Shown: positions 23,270-43,527 of the stretch, piece after piece
How the letters are laid out: each line of letters begins with the position of its first letter
Numbering within the stretch: position 1 is the first letter of the stretch
Assembly (NCBI RefSeq): GCF_000002595.2
Contig: NC_057004.1
Span: forward strand, 6,916,156-6,980,155
Reading direction: 5' to 3'
Origin: Chlamydomonas reinhardtii
Taxonomy: Eukaryota; Chlorophyta; Chlorophyceae; Chlamydomonadales; Chlamydomonadaceae
Length of the DNA: 64,000 nucleotides
The notes under the pieces: model-generated
Told to the model about the DNA's origin: nothing
Seen by the model: the letters and a program-made list of their open reading frames with translations, nothing else
Databases searched by the model: none
Position numbers and translations under genes: made by a program

Positions 23270-25679
23270 TCACGCCGTCTTGGCTCCGCTCTTGGCACGC
23301 TTCTGACTGCGCTTGCTGCCGAAGGGCTGCGCGGACACGGCCATGCGGATCACCAGCGCCAGAGGCAGCGCCAGGTAGGGCGCGTAGATCGCGGCCAGGG
23401 CGGGGCTGTGCGAGCCAGCCGCCGGGCTGAACAGAATGTCAGTCAGGATGGGCACCTGAGGAGGGCAGAGGTGAGGTGGATGAGTTTGGATGGGTTGGTG
23501 GATGGAGCAGGTACAGGTGATGGCAGATGGCCGCCCTAAACGAAATGTCCTTACTGGACGTCGGAGAGAAGGAGTCTGGTGGGCAAACAAACGGATGGGT
23601 TTGCCCAGCACTATCAATCTAGCAGCATCCTGGCTCCTGCGCTTGGCCCATCCGCCCACTGGCTCGCCCACCCCTTACGCCAGTCGGGACGAACCATGGT
23701 GGTGGCAACGTGCGCGCCGTAGATTATACAGGGCACACGGATCCAGTTGGCCCGCTTGATGAAGGCGTACGCGGCCACAAAGAAGAAGGGCAGCTGCAGC
23801 GCCGTCTCGCACCAAACCAGCGACACGAACCACAACGGGTTGGTGGACACCTGTCCATGGGCGGGGGCAGGAGGGGTGGGTGGGTGGGTGGGTGGGTGAA
23901 CTACGAGGAAGCCAGGGCACGTCCGGTCTCAGCCTCCTGCCCCCGCCCCCGCCCATCGCGCACGGCGGTGGCCGCGGGCGTTGTCTACACCATGCCGTGT
24001 TGTTTAGCGTGTAAGTCAGATTCTAAGTCTAGCTCATTACCGTTACATAGACAATGCCCGGCCAGAACGTCAGCTGGCTCTGGAACTGGAAGCTCGAGCG
24101 GTCCGAGCACCGCTCGACTGACAGCCTACCAGCGTCGCTCCGATCTAACGTGTTCCTTACGACCACACCCAATCCATATGCCAACCATGCGCTGGCCTTG
24201 CTGGCGCCGCACCTGGGCAAGGGCAAGGACGGCCCCGCGCCCTGGAAGTGAGTGGCTGCAGCAGTCTGCCGCGACAGTCTGGCTGCTGTCCCAGGCCCTG
24301 TCCGTTGCCTTACACGCTCTTGTCGACACCTTTCAGGTACAGGTCGCTGGAGCAGGCGGACCTGGAGAAGCTGGAGAATGCGGCGTCGGGGTTTGTGGCT
24401 TTTAACGACCTGCTGCTGGAGGCAGTGGAGGCTCCAGCGGTGGGCGGCCAGGTCCAGTATCTCTTCTTCCTAGGCCGCCCTGACGGTGAGTTGCACCCTC
24501 TCCCCCCCTCTCCCCCCCTCTGTCCCCGCCCCCCCCTCCCAGCAGGGTTCTGTCAAGGACAGAGGCCGCTGCGGCGGTATGTTAGCAGGGAGGTTAGTTA
24601 AGAATGGGACCGTGCTGGGTTCTGCCACGTGCAGTAAGGCTGAGGCCTAGTGCAGTGACTTGCGGGCGGGGGGCGGGGGCGGGGGGCGGGGGCGGGGGTT
24701 TCGGCGCATATAATGCGCATGTGTAGTTAACAGCAACACGCTTGGTCGAGGGGCGGGTGGGTGGGTGGGTGGTAGTGGGTGGGTGGGTGGGTGGGTGGGT
24801 GGTAGTGGGTGGGTGGTAGTGGGTGGGTGGTTCGGCAAGCCTGATTTACTAGCGGGTGCGTTACACACGGTGCAGCTACGCTGCCTGGCACCTTCGGTAG
24901 TCTGGCAGTGCTGCCCAATAACCCAAATAACCAACACTCCCCCTCGGACCGAACTGGGTCCAATAGCAAACCGCCAACTGACAGCCAACTGACAGGGGAA
25001 ACAAACAAGGCCAATCACCGGCCATAAAGGAGGAGATAACTCCCCCTCAATCTGAGCACCGGTGGATATAGGATAGGGCGGTGTCCGACCCTGAGCGGTC
25101 AACAGGTGGGCGCGATAGGTGGGGTTGGGGGCAGGAGGCTGAGACCGGACGTGCCCTGGCTTCCTTGTAGTTTCCTTGCCCTATCCTGTTCCATTTCCAC
25201 GTGCACCGTTCCAACTTGCGCATGCTGCCACTCCCCCACGTATTCTCGCCTCTCGACGCCTCCCGCAAAACGAAAGGGGGGGAGGGGGGAGCAAGCGGCG
25301 CAGTCGCCCAGTCCATACCGCGCTCCTCCGCCCATACACACCAGGTGGTCACCGTTGGTCTTGATGTGCCATTGCAGAGCCTCCTTTGCCCAGGAAGGGA
25401 AGTACTCAGCCGGGAACACTGCGCGCAAGCGATGGTCCCGACCTTTTGTTAGGACAACGCAGCTCCGCCTGATTAGATCTGAATGTTTCGATCATTGCTC
25501 GCATCTACGTATGGGTAGATGCGGGCCAGTTGGCGGGCCAGCGTTCAGTAGCTCAACACTTCACCCGCAGCAAGCCTGCCGCGCTGCTTACCACTCTGGC
25601 TGTCCACTAAGAGTGTTGTAGGGATGTGAATAATAAAATAAGCGAGGAAAATAGCGTCCAGGACGCCAAGCGCACTCAT
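23270..25679 (-). CDS. TMEM97/sigma-2 receptor-like EXPERA membrane protein
   Basis: Four exons (25592-25679, 25342-25418, 23695-23850, 23270-23455) join to a 168-residue protein. The opening reads DAIFLAYFIIHIPTTLLVD, then the conserved FPAEYFPSWAKE, PLWFVSLVWCE, QLPFFFVAAYAF and IYGAHVATT, four predicted membrane helices and a Lys/Arg/Ser-rich tail (GSKRSQKRAKSG) that could act in ER retention. Length and order match the TMEM97 family, ER proteins linked to sterol and cholesterol trafficking in animals. The third exon ends at a weak donor (GTTCGT). Intron 2 is 1.49 kb and carries an inverted-repeat element with exons on the opposite strand. Confidence 0.9.
24054..24487 (+). CDS. Two spliced exons of unknown protein within the intronic element
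   Basis: Exon 24054-24250 begins at an ATG (MPGQNVSWLWNWKLERSE) and ends at a consensus donor. A phase-matched acceptor at about 24337 opens YRSLEQADLEKLENAASGF, which runs to LFFLGRPD and another consensus donor near 24487. A possible last exon (about 24541-24601) would add some 18 residues and a stop. Splice sites and codon use look genuine, but I do not recognise the family. The location inside an inverted-repeat element, antisense to its host gene, suggests a gene fragment captured by a transposon; a nested real gene is the alternative. Confidence 0.45.
24737..24835. repeat. GGGT/GGTAGT minisatellite
   Basis: Runs of GGGTGGGT interspersed with GGTAGT, inside the inverted-repeat element. 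A similar GGGT run lies next to the left arm at 23878-23897. Confidence 0.85.
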
Positions 25680-26040
25680 CTTCGCCTCCTTTGCAGGGCT
25701 GAACAAGGTATAATCACACGTGTTGTCCTAGTATACAGGATAGCGTGCCCTGAAGGCGGAATTGCCGGCCCAGTGGCAGTCAACCGTCACATGGCGGGAC
25801 AATTCCCAGTCCCAATCGCCCCCTTGCCCAACTGTTCCCCACGGCCTGAGCTGCCTGGGACTTGGGACTTGACGCAGCACCGCACCGCACCTCTTCCTCC
25901 TGTTCAAGCAGGCCACACCCGCCGTCATCGAGCGCACGCATGCGTGGCCCCACAAGTGCCCTAAAACACCTCCAACACCTTGCACCTACAGCCCTTGCCA
26001 AGTTGCCATGCGTTCGGTCACGCGTGTCATGCTATCATTC
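25680..26040. other. Spacer between RMT2-like and TMEM97-like genes
   Basis: 361 bp that must contain the RMT2-like 3' UTR and the TMEM97-like promoter, both on the minus strand. No TGTAA signal on that strand was seen here. Confidence 0.4.
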
Positions 26041-28593
26041 TCATTCCTCCTCGCCCTCGCCCTCGCCTTCCGCCACCGACTCCAGCTGCGCCTCGTGCCG
26101 AACCTCCGGCAGGAAGTAGGTTTCAAAGGTCCAGTATTTGTTGCGCACGCCCTGCCACACCTCGTCTCCCAGCTCGCCAACCGCCAGCGGCGTGTATTCG
26201 GTATGCAGGCCCTTGGACGCCAGCTCCAGCGAGATGAGCCTGTGTCGCGGGGCCGTATCCGCGTGTTGGAAAAGCGCAAGAAAGGAAACACACAGAAAAA
26301 GGTACCACATGCCGTGTGTATGTGTGTGTGTGTGGAGGGGGGGGGCGGGCGAGGGCTAAGTCCCTGAAAAATCAAGACGACGCGAATTTGCTTGTAGCCA
26401 GCGGGGGAAGCCTTGTCACCAATTCAAATAAAAGGGGGCGTTGAAAGCGTACATGACCCCGGATCTCGGGTTTGGAGTCTCCGGTAACATATGCTTGGTG
26501 CACGTAAAGGCGCGTCACGTCTTGCCCACACACCCACCGATCCAAACACCCGCCACTAGTACCCACCTGCAGTAGACCATGTGGAAGAAAATGTTATCTG
26601 AGGCCAGGCCGTTGAAGAACGAATACACGCCGTCGCGGGCCAGCAGGCGGGGCAGGTGCATGTGGAACTCGCGCATCTCCTCATAGTACTCGCCTGCGCG
26701 CATGGCCATGATGTTAACGATGAGGGGCAACAATGATGAAGTCGAAGGCAACTTGGCGGGCATGGCGATGATATTCTTACGAGGATGCCAGAGCATTGGT
26801 GTGAGCATGGGCGGGATGGGCATGCGGGTGGGTGGCGGGGAAGGTGGTGCAATAGGCACTGTCCAGTCCATGCGACACTTACCGTACGTATCGAAGAATA
26901 TGCCGTCGTACGGCGCCTCCGCCAGCAGCTCCGGCAGCACGTCCTGCCAGCGGCCCCGCAGGATGCGGACGCCGGGCTTGTCCGCCCAGCCGGTGCGGGT
27001 CATGTGCTCCAACACGTCCGGGTGGGCCTCGATGATGGTGTGGCGGTCAGGCGAGTGCGTCTGTGCGGTTGGGGGTTGCGGGTTTGGGGCAGTGGGAACA
27101 AGGTAAGAGTGGCGGGAACAAGGTACCGCGGGCAGCACAACAGGTGGAGGCACGAGGTGGAGGCGCGGAGGGGGCAGGACGAGGTGCGGTGAGGTTTGGG
27201 GAAGGTGATGCTGAAGGCGTTGTGTGCTTCTGCGTATTGAGTCTAGCCGGTGACTTGAATGTACAGATCAAAGGTTGAAAGTCGAGATCCTCGTCGTAGT
27301 GGTGGTGACGTCACGTGTGGTTTGCAACACAGCACCGGCCAGCCACGATAAGGGGGATTGGCGCCCAAATCAAGGGGTGCGGGGCCGCGTGAGCCAAGGC
27401 GTGAGCGCGAGTTCTGGCTCTCACTTGGATCGCGGTGTCCACAATGCCCAGGCCGAAGCCCACATTCACAACATGACCGCCTTTCCGCCGCTTGCTGCCC
27501 GCCGCCGCCGAAGCAGCCGCTGCGGCTTGCGATGACGGCCCTGCCTCTGCCTTTGCGGCCTCCGTCACCGCCATGGCCTCAATCGACTCCACCACCTGCG
27601 CCGCCACAGCCTCCTCCTCCTGGTGCTTGTGATGGGCGTTGGGGCAGATGACCTCTGCGTGTCGGAGCATGAGCGGCCGCTCCCAGCCCATCATCACTGC
27701 CTCACCTGACACAGGTGAACATCAGCGCAGGTGTACAGCAGGGGCATTGTGAGGATCTCAGATGGCGGCGTGCGTAGCGACTCAACAGGTGGAGGCACGG
27801 CACTAGACATCTACAAAAGGCCATCAATCGGAGAGCCCGTGCAACCTCATGCTTTATGCTTTGTCGGCCATGCGCTTCGGGCCATAGCGTTCCTTGCCCC
27901 AGCCTCTGCACGCCCAGCCCTGCATCCGCCGCCTCCACCCTCTTTCACACCTCCCGCATGCCCCTCTCCTTCCAAACCCCCCCTCCCCCTCGCCCCATGC
28001 CCCCCTCACCGTCTGCATCGAGCAACTGCTCCCCCCGGTACACCAGCTTCTGAGTCAGGTAGTCGCTGTTGGCCGCAGCCGAGAACGAGGGAGAGCCCAC
28101 CTGCATGCGCCTGGGCAGCACGCAGCCGTTGTTTGGTGGGCGCGCGTTTTGCAGGAGCAAGTACGCCGCTGTGCTTCACCAGGGATGAGTGAGGTGATGT
28201 GACAGCGGGGCCAAGCCAGGACCGCCGCAAAGCCCGTCGCCATGGCGCCTCCTTCCCCCTTCCTCCCTGCTTCCTTGTCCCTTGCTCCCTGTTCCGCCCC
28301 CTTCCTTCTGGCCGCCCCAACCCTGCCCCCATCCCCTCCCCCTTCCCCCAACTCGATAGGCCTCACCTGTGCAGCGCCCCCAGCACCAGCTCCGCCTGCA
28401 CTGCGAAGTCCAGCAGCATGTCCACCGCCTCCTGCTGCCCGCTGCCCATGGCGTACTCGCCCGCGCAGTAGCCGCTGGAGTCCTGGGCGTTCCAAGGCGC
28501 GCCAGCCTGGGGAGGGACAGCGGGTAGGAGCGGAGGTAGGATCACGGAAGTTGGGAGCGGGTGGGTTGGCAGGTTGGGTGACCGTTTGGTAAT

Positions 28594-28659
<66 letters not shown>

Positions 28660-28725
28660 AAGAGCACAAGGAAAACATTACGCGTAGGACTGTGTGTGTG
28701 TGCGTGTGTGTGTGTATGTGTGCGT

Positions 28726-28820
<95 letters not shown>

Positions 28821-29586
28821 CGTGTGTGCATGCGTGCGTGTGTTTCGTCGTGCCCCGCCAGCTGGGATCCTTCCTAACCGCTCCACCCTGGTCACTGCCA
28901 TGGGCCCATGGCGGTGGGGCACGCCCGCAGTGCACTTGGTTCCATCACTGCCCAATGCTGCTGCCACATCCCTCCCTGCGTTCCGCCATGCGCCCGCCCC
29001 ACATCACCCCACCTGCAGCAGCGCCGCCATCACCGCGGTGTGCCCCCCCTCCGCCGCCCTCATGAGCGGACTCACGCCCTCTTCGTCCTGGAAATCCACG
29101 TCAGCCTGCATGTGTGATGTGGGAGAGTGACGGTGATCGGGGCCCGCATCAGAGAAGAAAATATGAGAGCGACGGTGAATACCCAACGTGCGATGAGTTG
29201 GTAGGAGTGTTGGGCAATGCAGCTGTGCAGGGCCGTGTCTCTATGCAAGCACAAGGGCTGGGGCCTGGGCGCCAGGTAGCATCAACGCAGCGGGGGACTG
29301 TGATGTCTTCATCCACCGAGTTGCGAGAGGTTGCCAGAGATATGGAGCTCATGGCTTGGGGGATGGCACGCAAAGGATGCCGCGGCAGGTTCGACATGCG
29401 CGTGGCCAACGGGCTTAGCACATGTCCGAGCGAGCGCTGACATCATTGATAGCTTACCTCCAGCTCAATCAACCGCGACACCTCTTCGGCATTACCCTCT
29501 GCGGCAGCAGCCAAAAGCTGCTCTTCAATGGACTTTACTTCCGCCGCCGACGGCGCAGCTTCAGGAGCTGTGTGACCTTGTGTCAT
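26041..29586 (-). CDS. RMT2: Ankyrin-repeat arginine N-methyltransferase, RMT2 type
   Basis: Eight exons (29458-29586, 29013-29105, 28367-28506, 28010-28173, 27425-27705, 26883-27060, 26567-26693, 26041-26239) give 436 residues. Residues 15-120 contain ankyrin-like repeats (AAAEGNAEEVSRL, VSPLMRAAEGGHTAV). The C-terminal half is an AdoMet-dependent methyltransferase: VVNVGFGLGIVDTAI (nucleotide-binding loop), HTIIEAHPDVLEHM, GRWQDVLPELL, YDGIFFDTYGEYYEE, YSFFNGLASDN and GDEVWQGVRNKYW. Yeast Rmt2 methylates the delta-nitrogen of an arginine in ribosomal protein L12; plants have the same ankyrin-methyltransferase fusion. The protein ends in a Glu/Gly tail. The exon 4 acceptor is a non-consensus AAG and rests on frame and homology. 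One intron contains long GT tracts. Confidence 0.9.
28596..28840. repeat. Two (GT)n arrays flanking a 27-bp conserved core
   Basis: Two long GT arrays within an RMT2-like intron are separated by a non-repetitive core (28657-28684) starting TTAAAGAGCACAAGG. The core recurs in inverse orientation at 59653-59679 in a rhomboid intron, also beside a CA tract. Confidence 0.9.
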
Positions 29587-30200
29587 TGTTGCGTTAGGCT
29601 GTATAACTAGAAAGCGCGTTGGTTACTGGCCAGGTCGTGTTTGCATTTTAGTGTTGAGTCGCAGCAGCAAGGTTTGGCCAACGAGAATACGAAGACATAG
29701 TCAAATGCAACGGGAAATTTATCTGCATGCAACTTAGCGTTCTGTGGTTGGCGGGCGCTGAAACCCTGGCGCCCATGCGCCGGGGGGCTGTCCGCTGCGC
29801 TCCCCCACCGTCTGCAGACTGATTCTGTCCGACGGACCGACAGCGGCTTTGGGCTCATTACAATCACTCTAGAGATTAGCTAATCATTAAACCGTCTACG
29901 AGCTTCGCACGCTTGCCACGCGCTTCGCAAACATCGGCTTACGCGCGCACTGCCGCACGCCCTCCTCACCGACATCCGCCAGCACTTCAGACGAACTTGT
30001 TTGCTCCTCCAAACGTGGGCTGCCCATACAGCACACCACTCCTCACCCGCCCTAGAGCGCCGCCTCTTCAACTCACCAAACCACCGCTTTCGACCCTCTG
30101 AGCACTTCACAGGGCCAAATACTAATCACCACAACCGCCAATACCCACCCCACGCTTCCACGCCTTAACACTCACGAGCCCTTCAACTCCTGCCAGCCCC
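29587..30200. other. Spacer between lysA-like and RMT2-like genes
   Basis: Should hold the RMT2-like promoter (minus strand) and any far 3' sequence of the decarboxylase. No exon recognised; the 30100-30240 stretch is low-complexity C-rich. Confidence 0.4.
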
Positions 30201-30205
30201 TTACA
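30201..30205 (-). terminator. TGTAA poly(A) signal for diaminopimelate decarboxylase
   Basis: TGTAA on the minus strand about 42 bases after the stop codon of the decarboxylase gene. Confidence 0.55.
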
Positions 30206-30246
30206 GCCCCTCAAGATAGGCCCCTGACAGGCCCTTCCAAGTCCCT

Positions 30247-34734
<4,488 letters not shown>

Positions 34735-35166
34735 GGTGTTATGCTACTTGAAACGCAACAAAAGCGCAGAAAGAAAGGGCGGCCTGCTGCGAGCCAGGCG
34801 GCATAACACGGGCAGCAATCGGCAACAATGCGCCCCCATGCAACTTGTCTCTTGTCTAGAGAGTATTCTTTGGAGGCCTAAAGAAGCAGCGAGCAATATC
34901 AGTACATGCACGAGGAATAGTCTCCCAACGCTTGAATCTTACGCTTGCGAGGGAGTGTTGCACCAATTACTACTTGCAAAAATTGCTCGCTCAGGACCAG
35001 GTGCCCATACGGCAAACATAATATCACTGTCAAACCCCCGCGCTGACACTCAACTGCTTGGGAAAAACACAGTGAAAGGGTCGCGTGTCATCCTGCAATT
35101 GCCGAAACGTCATCGGCATCGCCCAGCGCGATTCGGTTCGAGTGTTACACGAGCAACAGCTTTCCC
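34735..35166. promoter_or_regulatory. Shared head-to-head promoter region
   Basis: 432 bp separate the start codons of the diaminopimelate decarboxylase (minus) and the Old Yellow Enzyme gene (plus). Both promoters and 5' UTRs must lie here unless they have upstream non-coding exons. No TATA-like or named motif could be assigned with confidence. Confidence 0.5.
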
Positions 35167-39930
<4,764 letters not shown>

Positions 39931-40017
39931 GCTGCGTAAAGTTGGGACTGGTCACAAGCCCAGATCGTGAACAACGTGGCGCAACGTCGTCAAACCTATT
40001 GATTTTTGCCCGTATGT

Positions 40018-40195
40018 AGCTGCGGGTTAGCACGGACTGTGCACCCCACCCAACCGGCCACGTCCGGATTTGCGGGGATGCCAAAGGCCCCCAACATAGA
40101 GGCGTGTGCTTAGTAGGCGCCCGCGTCAAGGTGGCTGGGTTGATAACGACCCGGGATCAGCCCTTTTCCTGCCATAAGGCAGCCACCTCCTTGTT
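40018..40195 (+). repeat. 178-bp interspersed repeat, copy 1
   Basis: Almost identical (one mismatch noticed) to the reverse complement of 43272-43449. The 13-bp word TTGCCCGTATGTA occurs on both sides (40006-40018 and 40194-40206), which looks like a target-site duplication around a 175-bp insertion. It lies about 88 bases after the flavin oxidoreductase stop codon. No coding potential. Confidence 0.85.
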
Positions 40196-43100
40196 GCCCG
40201 TATGTAAGAGTGTTCAGTATCACAAGGGAAGGAACGCCCGAGACTTTGTGTGTGTTCTGTACATGTGTGTATTGCGTGTTCCGAATGGTCTAAGGCTTTG
40301 GGTACTACTAGTTTCTTGCAGTAGCTGAGAGTAGATACAGCCGGCACGCCAGTGTTCCGGCCCATTTGGCGCCAGCCAGGACCCGGTGGTGGGGTTTTTG
40401 GCGGCGACGGTAGGTGGTGGTAACGTCGGTAGGGAAGCGGCAGTGGCAGTGGCGGTGACCTAGTGGCAGCGGTGCGAGGCCTCAAGATGGCGTACATGCT
40501 CGGAGAGGAAGAGCCGTTGGCAGAGTCAGCAGCAGTGGTGATGCGTGTACTTTGCACGTGCGGCGTGCGGCGCGGCACCTTTTGCAACTACCAACACTTT
40601 AACTGACACACGGGATCACAAACGGGCTTTCGCGCAACTGCCAACGAACAGGGGCGGCACGTGGCGTGGCGGTTGGTGCGCAGCGCGACTGGGAGCTGGT
40701 AGTTGAGAGGGGCGCGTGTGGGAAGCTGCTGTGGAGTACGGCGAAGCTCGGCGGGGGTGTGGTGGTTGGTGCGCAGCGCGAGTGGGAATGCATAGTTGGG
40801 CAGCGAGGCGTGTGGGAAGCTGCTGTGGAGTACGGCGGAGGTCGGCGGAGGCACGCGGGTACCACTCTGGTCTTTTGCTGTGTCCAAACTTTGACAGCCT
40901 GGTAGACCCAACAGGTATCATCTGACAAGACCGCCAGCATACCCACGGCTTCGTATCGTTGTGTAGTATACGGTTACTATGGTGCGGAGCTGAGCAGATG
41001 AAACCTGAAAGGCCGTACGGCTGCAGCCGTGCATGGGGTGTGCAATGGGACACGCAAATATTTTCGTCGTGAAAACTACAAGCGTGATAGCGTGACGGAT
41101 AGCGTACGCACAGTGTATGCAGGATACGCAATCGCCACTGTAAAAGGAGTAGGCATCAGAAAGTTATGTGCACAATTGTCCGGGGGGGTGCGTGCTCCAA
41201 GCCAAACCCGCACGCTCGGAGGGCTTTGGGAGTCGCCCGAGGCAAATCCTACCGCAATATTTAGACGCCGCCTTTTTGTAGGTACATAACTTACATCATT
41301 AGTGGACATTAGCGCTCGGCAGAGGACAAAACATGTTGGTCAGGGCTCAAGTCGCGAAATTGACCAGAGCCCATATCTCGCATAGGCGGTATTTTGGGCC
41401 TGTATCTAGTGCCGTCTACTAAGGTTCACCTATATATGTCATCCGGACAGCGTAGGGCGAATTCCAGTAAGTCCTGGCGAGCGCGACATTTAGCATTTCG
41501 ACTTCGGCTCCCGCTCGAGTTTATGCCCGGAAATCATTCAGGGACCTTATTATATGTCACATGATAACATTTCGGCAGTCTAGGGCATTGGACACACGCA
41601 GTCCCTAGGGACTTGCCGGAGTGGTACCCGCGTGGGCGGAGGCTGGCGGTTGGCGCGGCGCGTGAGTGGGAGTGCATAGGCATGCGCGTGTCCTTTGGGA
41701 AGCTGCGTGTGAGCTGCGTGTGAACTCAAGGACAAGCATGGGGCTGACCCCTGTTCCATAAGCTGCTGCCTCTGGGTGCACACGGTTTCACACAGTTGAC
41801 AGTTGGGCTCCAGCGCGGGTAGGTGGGACTCGCTGGAGTGCACGTCAGGCGCTGGGGGGCACGCGAGGAGGCGTCTCGGAAACTCGGCGGTAACTCGCCC
41901 GAAACTCAGGTAAAACTCATGCAAAACTCGCCCAAAACTGGAGTGAAACCGAGAAGTGGCCATTCTTGCAGGCGCCGCTCCAACCTTGCTGGCTTATGAT
42001 TAGCTGTAAACATTATCGTATTTATTGCGATAGTGAACGTTGGGGGTAAGCCGCTCCGCGTTCGTTCAATTCATTGCCTTGCGCAGCGCGCAATAAGCGT
42101 CGGGGCACAGGTCCTCCTGCAAAGCAGCCAGAGCTAGAAAGCGGCTTCCTGCTGCTTTTAGGGTTGTCTGGCATTCCTGACACAGGCTGTTTCACAGCCG
42201 CTCAGCATCTGGAGGGATCTGCACAGGCCTCTGAAGGGCTCTGCACAGGCCTCTGAAGGGCTCTGAAGGGCTCTGAAGGGCTCTGAAGGGCTCTGAAGGG
42301 CTCTGAAGGGCTCTGAAGGGCTCTGAAGGGCTCCGGCTCTAGAGGTAAGTAATGCGTATGCTTGGCGGCCAGTACCCGGTTGACGGCCCACTATCCAGTT
42401 GCAGCGGCCGTGGCAACCCATGCCATGCTGAAAGCCAGTCGAGGTGGGTATGAAGGAGTTAATGGGTACCAGACGTTGCATGTTTGGCAGGCCGGCAGCG
42501 CCGCACCACAGCCCGACGGTCGTACTAGTCGTACACCTAACTGAACATGGAGCACAACTAACACAGCCCAAGCCCAGCCGTCCACAGAAGGGCGCAGACC
42601 ACCAGCAATTACTGGCATTCACCACTAGCCCACTACGCCGCAGCACTTTAGCATCTCTAACAGCCGCGCGAGGCAGGCATGGACGCCGCGCCGCGTGCCT
42701 GTGGCAAGCTGGGTCAGTCGCTGGGCTACTCAGATTTTATGGCTGAGCACGGCTCAGTCTGAGTCCGATATGTTCATATATACGCAAACGGCGGCCTGCA
42801 CACCGACGGAGAACATGGGCGGACATGGGCTACGCCAGCACACAAGTGAGCACCGGCAAGTTCCCAATCCGGCACCGGCAAGGCGTGAGAAGTGGCACAG
42901 TGCACCATGCAGTGGGTGCATGGCTTCACCGATACTCTGCTCGCTTGCACGGCAGCCAAGTCGAATCCAAGCGCCCTCAAAACAACAGCCGCTGTCGGAG
43001 CAATGTCGCATCAGAGACACGCCAACAAGCGGCTCCATGTTGCTCGTGGATGACAAAGGAACACGCCTTTATTGGTACAGCTGGGCGCGCCTGCGCGATC

Positions 43101-43271
43101 CCCCCAGCCCAGTGCGGCTCCCTGAACAGGCAACAACCCTGAGGATTCTAGACGCGTCTTCGACACACGCAGGTACCCTACTGCCTGCTCCAGCATCTCT
43201 TTCCCCTCACTGCTACTTATGCCAAATATCACACAGATTGCAAGCCATGGCCCTTATCAGCAGAATGCGCT
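40196..43271. other. 3.1-kb segment between the two inverted 178-bp repeats
   Basis: No gene recognised. It contains two tandem copies of a unit of about 105 bp at 40640-40850 (GGTTGGTGCGCAGCGCGA, GTGGGAAGCTGCTGTGGAG) and a diverged third at about 41630-41710, and a 10-bp minisatellite at 42233-42333. If the repeats are the ends of one element, this is its body, without a transposase. Confidence 0.5.
42233..42333. repeat. 10-bp minisatellite (GGCTCTGAAG)
   Basis: About nine to ten tandem copies of GGCTCTGAAG, the first ones separated by CACAGGCCT. Confidence 0.95.
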
Positions 43272-43449
43272 AACAAGGAGGTGGCTGCCTTATGGCAGGA
43301 AAAGGGCTGATCCCGGGTCGTTATCAACCCAGCCACCTTGACGCGGGCGCCTACTAAGCACACGCCTCTATGTTGGGGGCCTTTGGCATCCCCGCAAATC
43401 CGGACATGGCCGGTTGGGTGGGGTGCACAGTCCGTGCTAACCCGCAGCT
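43272..43449 (-). repeat. 178-bp interspersed repeat, copy 2, downstream of Fanzor
   Basis: Inverse copy of 40018-40195. It starts 78 bases beyond the stop codon of the minus-strand Fanzor gene, in the place where TnpB/Fanzor elements usually carry their guide-RNA and element end. No clear target duplication was found around this copy. Confidence 0.85.
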
Positions 43450-43527
43450 AACAAACTAGTCACGTCACTCGCCGCCAATCGACACGTGCACCCTCAGCCC
43501 CACGCCCTGCTAGCGCCGTTCAGGCTC

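Larger units (their letters stand above)
23899..25172. mobile_element. Terminal-inverted-repeat element inside the TMEM97 intron
   Basis: 46-bp arms at 23899-23944 and 25127-25172 (starting AACTACGAGGAAGCC) are inverted copies with one visible mismatch. Similarity continues more weakly about 20 bp inward. The 1.27-kb unit lies wholly within one intron. It carries two exon-like segments on the plus strand and a GGGTGGGTGGTAGT minisatellite. No transposase was found and no target duplication is clear, because the left flank is a GGGT repeat. Confidence 0.6.

Noticed and set aside
28593-28967. Thr-His and Cys-Val repeat frames in the GT arrays
   Set aside because: They are translations of microsatellite DNA within an intron.
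40018-43449. A single 3.4-kb transposon with 178-bp terminal inverted repeats
   Set aside because: Not adopted as the main call because 13-bp direct repeats flank copy 1 on its own and no target duplication flanks the pair; kept as an alternative.
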